In this document: positions 1-7,728 of the stretch, one piece after another
How the letters are laid out: each line of letters opens with the position of its first letter
Numbering within the stretch: position 1 is the first letter of the stretch
Made by a program: the position numbers and the translations under genes
Assembly (NCBI GenBank): GCA_964462985.1
Contig: CAYXAA010000011.1
Coordinates: forward strand, 1-64,000
Source: CAYXAA01 sp964462985
Lineage (GTDB): Bacteria > Pseudomonadota > Alphaproteobacteria > Rhizobiales > Stappiaceae
Length of the DNA stretch: 64,000 nt
Direction of reading: 5' to 3'
Notes under the pieces: generated by a model
Told to the model about the DNA's origin: nothing
Databases searched by the model: none
The model's input: the letters and a program-made list of their open reading frames with translations, nothing else

Positions 1-406
1 GAACAAGGGAGCTGTACACTTCGAATAGGCTCATGGCGCGATTTGTCTCTAGCTCCTTGGTGAGAGCGTTGAACGCATCGAAGATATATGCGTCCAGCTT
101 GGCATCCGCGTTCCCGGCCTCGGTTAGGCAGGTCTTGTAGTCGTCTAGCAGATATTGAAAGTCGCGCAGCCAGCGCAGCTTCCCCAGCCGCCGCGCCGCC
201 ATTTCCATTTCAGCCGTAGCACCTTCGATGTTGACCCTTGCCGCATCGGCGAGCTTCCGCATGTATCGCTGTGGGACGCTCCCGCGAGCGCGCCACGACG
301 CCACGCTACTCCTTGCGATCCCGAGAGCTTCGCCCAGTTCTGCATCGGTATCTGCGCCAAAGGCTTTCTTAAGCCCTTCGATTACCTCATCCGCCGGCCG
401 GCTCAT
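1..406 (-). CDS. CI-type phage repressor, N-terminal part (runs off the left edge)
   Basis: Reading leftward from ATG at 406, the frame is open to base 1 and gives about 135 residues. It is preceded by a good ribosome binding site (AAGGGG, seven bases before the ATG). Residues about 17-48 form a helix-turn-helix of the phage CI-repressor type (GADTDAELGEALGIARSSVA, then WRARGSVPQRY), as in Mu-like and P2-like repressors that bind inverted operators. A largely helical stretch follows, and the C-terminus is outside the window. It is divergent from the Ner-like and transposase genes, with the intergenic palindrome at 449-468 between them. The role inferred is the lysogeny repressor that silences the early operon. 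Family assignment rests on the motif and position. Confidence 0.75.
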   Translation of the reverse strand, partial: MSRPADEVIEGLKKAFGADTDAELGEALGIARSSVASWRARGSVPQRYMRKLADAARVNIEGATAEMEMAARRLGKLRWLRDFQYLLDDYKTCLTEAGNADAKLDAYIFDAFNALTKELETNRAMSLFEVYSSLV

Positions 407-415
407 CAGAACCCC

Positions 416-468
416 TTGACAAATTCTGCACGTTGCATAACGTCGCATGTGACGCAAAAATGCGTCAC
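416..468 (+). promoter_or_regulatory. Early control region with perfect operator palindrome
   Basis: Between the divergent repressor and Ner-like genes lies a perfect inverted repeat, GTGACGCA-AAAA-TGCGTCAC (449-468). A related half-site (CGTCGCATGTGACG) lies directly to its left. A TTGACA hexamer at 416-421, followed after 16 bases by TAACGT, could be the -35/-10 of the rightward early promoter. The palindrome would then cover the start region. The repeat is seen directly; the promoter and the binding protein (CI-type repressor or Ner) are inferred. Confidence 0.6.
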
Positions 469-482
469 CGGGACATAGCGAC

Positions 483-680
483 ATGAATACACCAAGTCCT
501 GAACTTTTGAAAAGGGTGCGCGCCGCTCTCGTTTTGAAAGGCACAAGCCTTAACGCGTTCTGCCGCAAGAACAGGCTCACTCGGCAGAACGTGTCGGCGG
601 CACTCGCAGGCGATTGGCGAGGTCAGAAGGCAAGTGCCTTGGTCCAGTTGATTCTCGCAAAGATCGAGCTGGACAGATGA
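483..680 (+). CDS. Ner-like small DNA-binding regulator
   Basis: This 65-residue protein is the first rightward gene of the element. Residues about 18-45 (KGTSLNAFCRKNRLTRQNVS) look like a helix-turn-helix with the spacing of phage Cro/Ner proteins. Length and position, directly before the transposase and facing the repressor, match Ner of Mu-like phages, which turns down early and repressor transcription. Its stop overlaps the transposase ATG by four bases (ATGA at 677-680), indicating translational coupling. Direct similarity to Mu Ner is not obvious, so the call depends largely on position and size. Confidence 0.6.
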   Translation: MNTPSPELLKRVRAALVLKGTSLNAFCRKNRLTRQNVSAALAGDWRGQKASALVQLILAKIELDR

Positions 681-2689
681 CAGCATTTGTCGACGTCGAT
701 GGATTTGCGCTTCTGTGTAATTATAGCCCGCAGCACGCCCGCAGAGTTTTTCGCGACGGTGTGGAAGGCAAGTCATGGAACGGCAACCGGCTTACGATAG
801 TCGTCTCCGACTGCCGTGGCGGCGCGTCGGGCAAGCAATACCTTGTCGCCATCGATAGCTTGCCGCCCGATCTTCAGCAGAAGGCGAAATCGCTCGATCT
901 TCCTTTGAGAAAGCCGGTTGCGCGGCCTTCTCATGGCGAGATTGCCGATTGGCAGCACGATGAGGCCAATTTCCGGCTGACCGTGCTCCTACCCATCATT
1001 CCCACGGCCAGCGGCTCATCAGAAAGGGCCGCCGCAATCCGTGAGGTCGCACAGAACATCCACCATACCCCCAAGGGCAAGGCGGAGCGGTTTTCCGAGC
1101 GCACTATTCGCAACTGGCTGGCTGCCTATGAGAAAGGCGGCTTTGCTGGGCTTGTTCCGCAGCCGTCACCAGTGCGCGGGCAGCGAAGGGTGTTGATTTC
1201 CCGCGCATGGGATCAGTCTATCGACCTTGACGACGCGGTGCGGGCCGAAATCGCCGAAAAACTCGAAAAGTTTGCCCGGAGCGCCACGGCGAAGGGCATG
1301 TCCTTCAACGCCGTAGCCCGTTTCTCTGCCCGTGAGCTGCGGGAGCTGTCCAGATTGCACGGTTCGCGCCTTGATGATCGGAAATTACAGTCGATTTGCG
1401 GCCTGACGAAGAAGTGGGCAGGTCGATTTGCCGAAGCAAAGCGGCTTTACGTCCATGACTTTGATAACAAGCTCTGGGATGACAAGCATAGGCCGCGCAT
1501 TTCCCGCAAACTCTCGGAATGGCCGCTTGATGTTGTTTATTCGGACGTGCATCCGATCGACATCTACAAGCAGTTGCCTGACGATCAGAAACGGCAAATC
1601 CGCCTACGGCTTATCGGTTGGCTGGACCATGCTAGCCAGTACTTTTGGGGCACGGTTGTTGCGCTGGGGCCGGGGAACGGAGTTCGCAAGCCCGATGTGG
1701 CGGTTTCTCTCCATCACATGATGATGGACCCGCATGGCGGTTTGCCCGGCACATTCATCTTCGATAATGGCGGCGAAAACAACGATGTGGCGAGCGCCAT
1801 CAAGGAGTTTCCGGAAATCAGCAACCTGATGGCCGGGCGCGGCATCATTGACTTCGGTGGTCGGCGCTCCATCAGAACCACACCGTATCAGGGCGCTTCA
1901 AAGCCCATTGAAGGCACCTTCAAGACGCTTGAGCAGAACTTTTTCAGGTTCATTCCCGGGTGGATCGGCGGGGAACGCACCAATAAAAAGACGCATCAGG
2001 TCGGCAAGCCGGTCGAGCCCTATGCAGGTTCGATTGAAGAGCTGATTGGCGAGATACACAAGGCAATTGCCGCCTACAATGATACGCCCCAGCCCGAAGG
2101 TAAACTTGCAGGTCTTTCGCCGCGCGATGCGATGGCGAACGCCATTGAGCGTGGCTGGGTGCCGCAAAAGCCGGACACGTACACTTTTGATGAAATATTC
2201 AGCGAGCGCGATATCCGGGAGGTCCGGCAGGGGCGGTTTTCCATTGGTGGAAAACACTTCTCATCGGATGCCACTCACGGGATGGGCCACGGCACCAAGG
2301 TTGAGGTCCGAAAGCCCCTTCGGCCCGGCCTCGACTATGTGTTCATCCGCAAAAACGGCCATCCGCTCGGGATCGCGCGGCAGGATGAAGAGTATGACGC
2401 GACCGATGGTCGTGGCGCGATAGAGGTCAATCGGCGGATCAAGACCCAGAAGGCCGCCATCGCCGCCCTACGGCAGACTGTCGATCCAAGTTTCAACGCG
2501 TTCGCGGAGATTACGCGCGGGGTGGACACCACGCCGCTCACCACGGACGCGACCATCATTCGCCTTACCAATCAGAAATCCATCGGTCCGGCTTCCGGGC
2601 CGGACACTGACGGCGAGGACGATGACCGGCGCTGGCGTGAAATCATGCAAGCGCGGGAAAAAGCAAGGGCCAGCGGTGGCACCCGCTGA
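677..2689 (+). CDS. Mu-type DDE transposase (MuA family)
   Basis: The product catalyses DNA cleavage and strand transfer at the element ends. The 670-residue length matches MuA (663). The ATG at 677 is chosen because it forms an ATGA overlap with the Ner-like stop; an upstream in-frame start at 614 would lie inside that gene. The N-terminal third contains winged-helix-like end-binding regions. The catalytic core shows the DDE triad: D290 (in VVYSDVHPID), D363 (in FIFDNGGENN) and E412 (in KPIEGTFKTLE). A Mu-transposase C-terminal beta-barrel follows, with a charged tail (GEDDDRRWREIMQAREKA) where MuA contacts MuB and ClpX. All catalytic residues are present, so the enzyme looks functional. Confidence 0.95.
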   Translation: MTAFVDVDGFALLCNYSPQHARRVFRDGVEGKSWNGNRLTIVVSDCRGGASGKQYLVAIDSLPPDLQQKAKSLDLPLRKPVARPSHGEIADWQHDEANFRLTVLLPIIPTASGSSERAAAIREVAQNIHHTPKGKAERFSERTIRNWLAAYEKGGFAGLVPQPSPVRGQRRVLISRAWDQSIDLDDAVRAEIAEKLEKFARSATAKGMSFNAVARFSARELRELSRLHGSRLDDRKLQSICGLTKKWAGRFAEAKRLYVHDFDNKLWDDKHRPRISRKLSEWPLDVVYSDVHPIDIYKQLPDDQKRQIRLRLIGWLDHASQYFWGTVVALGPGNGVRKPDVAVSLHHMMMDPHGGLPGTFIFDNGGENNDVASAIKEFPEISNLMAGRGIIDFGGRRSIRTTPYQGASKPIEGTFKTLEQNFFRFIPGWIGGERTNKKTHQVGKPVEPYAGSIEELIGEIHKAIAAYNDTPQPEGKLAGLSPRDAMANAIERGWVPQKPDTYTFDEIFSERDIREVRQGRFSIGGKHFSSDATHGMGHGTKVEVRKPLRPGLDYVFIRKNGHPLGIARQDEEYDATDGRGAIEVNRRIKTQKAAIAALRQTVDPSFNAFAEITRGVDTTPLTTDATIIRLTNQKSIGPASGPDTDGEDDDRRWREIMQAREKARASGGTR

Positions 2690-2709
2690 CCCTTCAGAGT
2701 GCAACCAAC

Positions 2710-3501
2710 ATGGAGACGATCCACATGAGTTTCGCACCCGAACCCATACCTATCATCGAAACCACGACATACAAAACGATGAAATTTATCATCGATGAGG
2801 TCGCGGCGACAGCCGGGCTGGGGATAGTGAAGGGCCCGGTCGGCATTGGCAAGAGCTTCGCCATATCGCGACTGTCTGCCGAACTGGCCGACAGCATCCG
2901 CATCATTTCAATCCGGGCAACGCCAGAGATCGAGGGCTCCATCCTCGGCTTCACCACCGCAATCCTTGAGCAGTTCGGTGTCAGGGAAAGTCGCTCGAAG
3001 GAGGCGGTGCAGGCACTCGGTTCCCTGCTGGCCGGCTTCCCATTCAGGCCGTTCAATCGTCCGACAGTCCTGATTGTCGATGAGGCGCAAGGGCTCAAGC
3101 ACAATGTGCTTGAAACGCTGCGCGGCCTCTATGACGCTGGCGATGCTGCGCGCGAAGGCGATCCGAATGCCTCCGCGTTCGGCCTCCTGCTGTGTGGGAA
3201 CCGCTACTTTCTAGGCCGGACAGGGCGGCGCATGGAGATGGACTATGCGCAGCTTCGCTCCCGGATCAGTTGCAGCCGGGAGCTTCGGAAGCCGTCCAAT
3301 GATGAATTTCTGCGCTTTGCGGCCGCTTTGTGCCCAGACGATGCCGATGCCCAGAAGGAATTAGCCAGCATCGGTGCGCGCGGCGGAAATTTTCGAACAA
3401 TCGTGAAGGCTTTCAGACAGGCCGAACGCTTCGCCGCTGGTGAGGAAATCACGGCAAAAATGATCCAGGACGCCGCTTATATGATGGGAGAACTGAAATG
3501 A
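2710..3501 (+). CDS. MuB-type AAA+ ATPase, target-DNA activator
   Basis: This 263-residue ATPase matches MuB, which binds target DNA and stimulates the transposase. It has a Walker A motif (GPVGIGKS, residues 42-49) and a Walker B motif (LIVDEAQ, with D near residue 124). A C-terminal helical region (NFRTIVKAFRQAERFA) fits the AAA lid or DNA-binding domain. Two starts are possible: ATG 2710, or ATG 2725 (MSFAPEPIP). The gene lies 20 bases after the transposase stop and overlaps the next gene by four bases. MuA and MuB genes are normally adjacent in this order. Confidence 0.92.
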   Translation: METIHMSFAPEPIPIIETTTYKTMKFIIDEVAATAGLGIVKGPVGIGKSFAISRLSAELADSIRIISIRATPEIEGSILGFTTAILEQFGVRESRSKEAVQALGSLLAGFPFRPFNRPTVLIVDEAQGLKHNVLETLRGLYDAGDAAREGDPNASAFGLLLCGNRYFLGRTGRRMEMDYAQLRSRISCSRELRKPSNDEFLRFAAALCPDDADAQKELASIGARGGNFRTIVKAFRQAERFAAGEEITAKMIQDAAYMMGELK

Positions 3502-3839
3502 GCGCGAACAAACCTGCCATTGTCATCAAGCTGTTCCTCTCGCCGGAGGAGCGGGTGCTGTTCGAGGGGCGCGACACGATGTGCGTCCCCTTGTCGATCC
3601 CTGAAGTCGCGGACCTGCAAAAAGCAATGACCGATCAGGCCATGTTCATCGAGCTGATATCGCAGGAGCTGACCAAGACGCTCGCGGGTATGGAAAGCCG
3701 CGATGCGTCGGAAGAAGAGAAGATCGGGGTCAACACCTTGATCGAATGTGCCGATCGCGCCCGCTCGGCAGCTGATGTCGCCCGCACCCTGCTGGGGCGC
3801 GCGGTGTTCATCGGCGTGGACAAGGAGAAACTGCAATGA
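3498..3839 (+). CDS. Unknown early phage protein
   Basis: This 113-residue soluble protein has no recognised motif. The N-terminus (AIVIKLFLSPEERVLFEG) looks like beta strands and the rest is predicted helical (KAMTDQAMFIELISQEL). It starts on an ATGA overlap with the MuB-type gene and ends on an ATGA overlap with the next gene. This is the region where Mu-like phages keep small, poorly conserved semi-essential early genes. No function is proposed; a Gam-type nuclease inhibitor is not indicated because the length and sequence do not fit. Confidence 0.75.
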   Translation: MSANKPAIVIKLFLSPEERVLFEGRDTMCVPLSIPEVADLQKAMTDQAMFIELISQELTKTLAGMESRDASEEEKIGVNTLIECADRARSAADVARTLLGRAVFIGVDKEKLQ

Positions 3840-4090
3840 GCTCGCACAACGTGAAGGGCCTTCCGGTGCGGCGCCTCGCCCATCAGGTATCCATGGGCAT
3901 TTTCAATGCCGGGCACCTGTTCGCCCTGATTGCCGACCGCCTCGGCGAGCTTGGCGGCGGCGATGACGACAAGATGGAACAGGTCATCAGCGTTGCGATG
4001 GCCGGACGCGACATGTGCCAGCAGGCGCAGGTCTATGCCGACCATCTGGAAGACGAGGTTCACGCGAAGGAGGCTGACCATGGCCGCTAG
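3836..4090 (+). CDS. Unknown early phage protein
   Basis: This 84-residue acidic, mainly helical protein (MGIFNAGHLFALIADRLGEL, then DHLEDEVHAKEADHG) has no family I recognise. It begins on an ATGA overlap at 3836 with the previous gene, and its end overlaps the start of the following gene (4080) by 11 bases. The packing marks it as a genuine early-operon gene rather than a chance frame. Confidence 0.7.
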   Translation: MSSHNVKGLPVRRLAHQVSMGIFNAGHLFALIADRLGELGGGDDDKMEQVISVAMAGRDMCQQAQVYADHLEDEVHAKEADHGR

Positions 4091-4403
4091 AAACATCAGG
4101 ATGATCGCGGGCAACGGCAACCATGTTGTCGAACTCGCTGCGGAAGAGGCAAAGCAGGTAGCCGAGGCCATGATGAAAACCTCGTACCTGATGGAAGTGG
4201 CCGGGCGAGCCTTCGACTTTCTGCACAGCCAGTTGGCCGCTGGCTATGTCAACCGCCCGAAAGATCAATCCGGCCTGGAAGCGGTTCTCGAGCTGTGCGG
4301 GCACGGCATGGGCGCGGTCTTCGACAGGGAAGGCGGGCTTGTCGCGGAATTTGCGGGAAAGCTCGAAAAGCTGACAAAGGAGATGGGCAATGTCGATCAG
4401 TAG
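4080..4403 (+). CDS. Unknown early phage protein
   Basis: This 107-residue protein is predicted helical throughout, for example residues 15-35 (VVELAAEEAKQVAEAMM) and the C-terminal stretch (LVAEFAGKLEKLTKEMG). The ATG at 4080 is used because it is preceded by an AAGGAGG-like site (gcgaaggaggctgacc) and overlaps the upstream gene only slightly. The same frame stays open further upstream, but that part would overlap the previous gene almost entirely. The 3' end overlaps the GemA gene by 14 bases. I recognise no domain. Confidence 0.7.
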   Translation: MAARNIRMIAGNGNHVVELAAEEAKQVAEAMMKTSYLMEVAGRAFDFLHSQLAAGYVNRPKDQSGLEAVLELCGHGMGAVFDREGGLVAEFAGKLEKLTKEMGNVDQ

Positions 4404-4803
4404 GCGTCAGATCGCCCTTCTACATGTTGCAAAGTCACGGCTTGGCCTGACGGACAGACAATATCGCAGTGCCCTTGTTGAGATTGCGGGCGTGACCAGC
4501 TCGACCGAGCTGGACGCGCATGGCTTCGATGCGATGATGGGCCTGTTCGAGTGGATGGGGTTCAAACCGCTCACGCCGCGCGGCGAGGATTACGGCGCGC
4601 GGCCCGGCATGGCCTCCTTTGCCCAGATACAGCTCATCCGCAACATCTGGGCGGAATACACCAGCGGCGCGCAGGAGGATGCGCTCAACAAATGGCTGGA
4701 GCGCAGCTTCAAGGTATCCAGCCTGCGCTTTCTTTCGGCCGCTGTCGCGCCGAAGGTCATCACCGCGCTCAAGGCGATGAAGGCGCGGCACAAGGCAGCG
4801 TGA
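4390..4803 (+). CDS. GemA/Gp16-family phage regulatory protein
   Basis: This 137-residue protein matches the GemA (Mu gp16, DUF1018) family. The N-terminal signature (QIALLHVAKSRLGLTDRQYR) and the following GVTSSTELDAHGFDAMMGL region are typical, and the C-terminal half (ASFAQIQLIRNIWAEYTSGA) is also characteristic. In Mu, GemA alters host gene expression and DNA topology; that role is known for the family and not shown here. It is the last gene of the early operon, directly before the terminator at 4840. Confidence 0.88.
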   Translation: MSISRRQIALLHVAKSRLGLTDRQYRSALVEIAGVTSSTELDAHGFDAMMGLFEWMGFKPLTPRGEDYGARPGMASFAQIQLIRNIWAEYTSGAQEDALNKWLERSFKVSSLRFLSAAVAPKVITALKAMKARHKAA

Positions 4804-4839
4804 TGCGCGTCTTCGGGCACATCGCCATAAATCGTCACA

Positions 4840-4868
4840 GAAGGCCGCACAGCGGCCTTCTGCTTTTT
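4840..4868 (+). terminator. Rho-independent terminator of the early operon
   Basis: The arms GAAGGCCGC and GCGGCCTTC are perfectly complementary around a three-base loop (4840-4860). They are followed by a T-rich run (tgcttttt). The hairpin lies 37 bases after the GemA stop, separating early genes from the later block. Confidence 0.85.
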
Positions 4869-4900
4869 CCGACCTTGGAAAGCGGGGAACTTTCTCAAAC

Positions 4901-4922
4901 GCCGTTAAATGCGTTTAACGGC
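4901..4922. promoter_or_regulatory. Perfect palindrome after the early terminator
   Basis: Nine-base arms GCCGTTAAA and TTTAACGGC flank a TGCG centre. There is no T run, so it is not a terminator. It lies 33 bases beyond the early terminator and about 100 bases before the next gene, a suitable place for an operator or activator site controlling the middle/late genes. It is unlike the 449-468 palindrome, so a different protein probably binds it. The function is inferred. Confidence 0.5.
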
Positions 4923-5024
4923 CTGCCACGGGCATTTCCATGCCGTCGCCGCACCACGCATATCCGTCCGCCGTTGAAATCACCCCATCCGGCGGCCCAT
5001 ACTGCCCGGATCGGAAGGAACTGA

Positions 5025-5219
5025 ATGATGGAAGCCTTCGGCCTGTTTTTCGTCTTCTTCGGCATTGGCGCGTGCCTCGGCCTGGTCTATGTCGCCTTCA
5101 AGGCGCTTCAGCTCGTCGTCGCGGCCATCGCGCTGTTCATCGTCCTGCCCGCGCTTCGAGCCCTGAAAGCCTTCCTTGAGCGCAGGGCCATTCGCGAGGG
5201 CGACTTCGGTCGCCATTGA
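5025..5219 (+). CDS. Small two-helix membrane protein
   Basis: This 64-residue protein has hydrophobic segments at about residues 3-25 (AFGLFFVFFGIGACLGLVYV) and 27-48 (LQLVVAAIALFIVLPAL), followed by a charged tail rich in Arg and Glu. A good ribosome binding site (GGAAGGA) precedes two consecutive ATG codons, either usable. It stands alone between the early terminator and the Mor-like gene. Size and topology would suit a holin-type or superinfection-exclusion protein, but no endolysin is next to it and no family signature is visible. Confidence 0.6.
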   Translation: MMEAFGLFFVFFGIGACLGLVYVAFKALQLVVAAIALFIVLPALRALKAFLERRAIREGDFGRH

Positions 5220-5329
5220 CGCGCCGATTCCCGTCGCTATCGTTTCATCGTCGCCGCATCCCGGCATGACCCGGACTGTTGTCCCGGTGTAAAGGCGGAC
5301 AGGTGTCAGGGATGATCGCTGCGTGATTG

Positions 5330-5803
5330 ATGATCATGCGGCGGGTGATTTTGACTGCGAACTCTCTTCCAACGATTAGGGAACGTAAACGCCTCGGGTT
5401 CAGCGTTTCCGGGTTTGAGCTGTCGATGGCGGAGCGGTTCGGGGAAGAGGTCGCCCGCCGGTTCATCGAGCACTTCGGCGGCACGGAAGTGTACCTGCCG
5501 CACAAAGCAGATGCCGACCATCCGGTTTCTCTGGCGGTCGGTGTAGATGTGCTGGGCTGGCTGATCGACACATTCAGGGGCGGCTGCGAGCTTCACGTTC
5601 CGACCGGCGTGCGGTCGGCATGGGGCCTTGCCTCAATCCGGTTGCGCCAGCTCATCATCGAAGGCGCGTATACCGACCGCGAGATTGCCCGCCTTGCCCG
5701 ATGCGACGTTCGCTCGGTGCGCCGCGCGCGCCGGAGCATGTGCGAGCGGGGCATCAATGTGCCGCCGCGCCAGACTTCAATCCCGAATGAGGAACTATCA
5801 TGA
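5330..5803 (+). CDS. Mor-like transcription activator
   Basis: This protein of about 157 residues resembles the Mor/C activator family, which recruits sigma-70 RNA polymerase to middle and late promoters of Mu-like phages. Support comes from the central dimerisation motif (ARRFIEHFGGTEVYLPH), in which GGTxVYLP is typical, and a C-terminal helix-turn-helix (TDREIARLARCDVRSVRRAR). Starts at 5327 (TTG), 5330 and 5336 (ATG) are possible. The stop overlaps the capsid ATG by four bases, so the activator is translationally coupled to the capsid gene, unlike Mu itself, where lysis and packaging genes lie between. Confidence 0.78.
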   Translation: MIMRRVILTANSLPTIRERKRLGFSVSGFELSMAERFGEEVARRFIEHFGGTEVYLPHKADADHPVSLAVGVDVLGWLIDTFRGGCELHVPTGVRSAWGLASIRLRQLIIEGAYTDREIARLARCDVRSVRRARRSMCERGINVPPRQTSIPNEELS

Positions 5804-6717
5804 TCATCAACGCAGGCAATCTTGCCGCCGTCTTCAACGGCTTCAAGACCGTCTTCAACACCGCCTTTGAAGGGGCCGAAAGCCATTTCGAGCGCATCGC
5901 CATGACCGTGCCCAGCCAGAGCAAGGAAGAAATCTACGGCTGGCTCGGCCAGTTCCCCAAGATGCGCGAATGGGTCGGTGATCGCGTCATCAACAATCTG
6001 TCCGTCCACGACTGGCGCATCAAGAACCGCAAGTTCGAGAACACCATCGCCGTCAAGCGCGACGATATCGAGGATGACAGCTACGGGCTGTATAGCCCGA
6101 TGGTCTCGGAGATCGGTCGAGATGCCCGCCTGCATCCCGACGAGCTGGTCTTCGGCCTTCTTGCCGATGGCTTCAACCAGCCCTGCTATGATGGGCAGAA
6201 TTTCTTCGATACCGATCATCCGGTCATCAATGCGCAGGGCCAGACGGTCAGCGTCTCCAACGTGCAGGCGGGCGGCGGCCCGGCGTGGTATCTGCTGGAC
6301 CTGTCCCGCGCCGTGCGGCCGATCATCTGGCAGACCCGCGTGCCCTACGACTTCACCGCCATCGACAAGGTGACCGACGAGCATGTGTTCATGCGCGACG
6401 AGTACATCTATGGCGTTCGCGCACGGGTAAACGCCGGGTTCGGACTGTGGCAGCTTGCTTTCGCCAGCAAGGCGGCGTTGACCAAGGACAATTTTGAGGC
6501 GGCGCGGCGGGCGATGATCGAATTGCGTGGCGACCATGGCCGCCTGCTCAACGTACAGCCCACCGCGCTGCTGGTTCCGCCCGCGCTCGAAGGCGATGCC
6601 CGCCGTCTGCTCAAGAACGGCTCGACCGTGGTTGAGGTCGAGGGCTCGCCCGTTGCCGTCTCCAACGAATGGGTGGACAGCGCCGAGCTGATCGTCTCGC
6701 CCTGGCTGGCTGCGTAA
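5800..6717 (+). CDS. Mu-like major head (capsid) protein gpT
   Basis: The 305 residues equal the length of Mu gpT. Family features are the N-terminus (NAGNLAAVFNGFKTVFNTAF), the segment EEIYGWLGQFPKMREWVGDR and the C-terminal SNEWVDSAELIVSPWLA. The fold expected is HK97-like and the product builds the procapsid shell. It starts on an ATGA overlap with the Mor-like gene and is followed after 12 bases by the gpI gene. In Mu the order is I-Z-T, so here capsid precedes protease/scaffold. The gene is complete, with no frameshift. Confidence 0.93.
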   Translation: MIINAGNLAAVFNGFKTVFNTAFEGAESHFERIAMTVPSQSKEEIYGWLGQFPKMREWVGDRVINNLSVHDWRIKNRKFENTIAVKRDDIEDDSYGLYSPMVSEIGRDARLHPDELVFGLLADGFNQPCYDGQNFFDTDHPVINAQGQTVSVSNVQAGGGPAWYLLDLSRAVRPIIWQTRVPYDFTAIDKVTDEHVFMRDEYIYGVRARVNAGFGLWQLAFASKAALTKDNFEAARRAMIELRGDHGRLLNVQPTALLVPPALEGDARRLLKNGSTVVEVEGSPVAVSNEWVDSAELIVSPWLAA

Positions 6718-6729
6718 GGAGGTTCCAGC

Positions 6730-7728
6730 ATGGCAACCGCAACGGGATCGGCGGTCTTTGCGGTCGAGATCGCCAGCTCGGGCGACCAGATCGGCTGGGT
6801 CCACCTTCTGCCCGCCGGGCGGTTTCGGGGCCGGGACGGACGTGGGCCGTATCATCTGCGCGATGCGGAGGCCGTCATCGCGCAGACGGCGAAGCTCGGC
6901 ATGGACCTGCCCGTCGATTACGAACATCAGATCGACCATGCCTCAAGGAACGGACAGCCCGCGCCTGCCGCAGGCTGGATCAAAGCGCTTAAAGCCGATG
7001 TAAACGGCATTTGGGGGCAGGTTGAATGGACTTCGAAGGCCCGTGAAATGCTCGACCGGAAGGAGTACCGCTTTATCAGCCCGGTCTTTTCCTTCCACAA
7101 GCAAACCGGGGAGATCACCACCTTGCATCGCGCCGGACTGACCAACAATCCGAACCTTCATCTGACCGCGCTGGCCAGCGCTGAAATGCCGGACGGCGAA
7201 ACCGAAGCGCCGACCGATCCGAATGCGGCCCTGCGCGCCGGTCTCATTGCCGCGCTGGCCCTGCCGGAAGACGCCGACGATGCCGCCATTCTCGCCGCCG
7301 TCGAGGCGTTGATCGCTCCGAGCGACAACGCACCCGAGACCGCCGCCCGCCGCGACACGCAAGCCGATGCTGGCGTGATGCTGCTTGCCGCCGAGCTGAA
7401 CCGCGTGCGGGCGCGCGAGGCGGAAGCAACCGCGCAAGCGCTGGTCAACGGAGCCATCACCTCCGGCAGGCTGCCGCCTTTCCTGCGCGAATGGGGCCTT
7501 GCCCTGTGCCGCGAGAAACCCGACACTTTCCGCGAGTTCGCCGAGAAGATGGTGCCGCTCGTCGCGGCGGGACCGTCATCCACCGCGAACGCCACGCGCC
7601 TCGGTGGCGGCCATACGGCGGCAACCCCGTCGCTCACGCCGTCCGAGCTGGCCCTGTGCGCGAACATGGGCATCAAGCCCGAGGATTATTATCAGACGGT
7701 TGCCGCCTCGGGACGGTCGCAGACGTGA
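6730..7728 (+). CDS. Mu-like prohead protease / scaffold gpI
   Basis: This 332-residue protein matches Mu gpI, a maturation protease whose C-terminal part serves as scaffold. The protease half has the conserved LGMDLPVDYEHQIDHA segment, a GWI motif and EYRFISPVFSFHKQTGEI with LTNNPNL. The scaffold half is Ala/Glu-rich and ends with the typical LTPSELALCANMGIKPEDYY motif. A ribosome binding site (AAGGAGG) lies just upstream. No separate scaffold gene is seen, so an internal start like Mu gpZ is possible. The stop overlaps the GTG of the next gene. Confidence 0.9.
   Translation: MATATGSAVFAVEIASSGDQIGWVHLLPAGRFRGRDGRGPYHLRDAEAVIAQTAKLGMDLPVDYEHQIDHASRNGQPAPAAGWIKALKADVNGIWGQVEWTSKAREMLDRKEYRFISPVFSFHKQTGEITTLHRAGLTNNPNLHLTALASAEMPDGETEAPTDPNAALRAGLIAALALPEDADDAAILAAVEALIAPSDNAPETAARRDTQADAGVMLLAAELNRVRAREAEATAQALVNGAITSGRLPPFLREWGLALCREKPDTFREFAEKMVPLVAAGPSSTANATRLGGGHTAATPSLTPSELALCANMGIKPEDYYQTVAASGRSQT

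Noticed and set aside
614..676. Upstream in-frame extension of the transposase
   Set aside because: It lies wholly inside the Ner-like gene in another frame, and ATG 677 gives the standard ATGA overlap and the MuA length.
5593..6939. Long 448-codon minus-strand open frame across the capsid and protease genes
   Set aside because: It is antisense to two confidently identified Mu-like genes. High-GC sequence commonly keeps opposite frames open, and the protein shows no recognisable domain.
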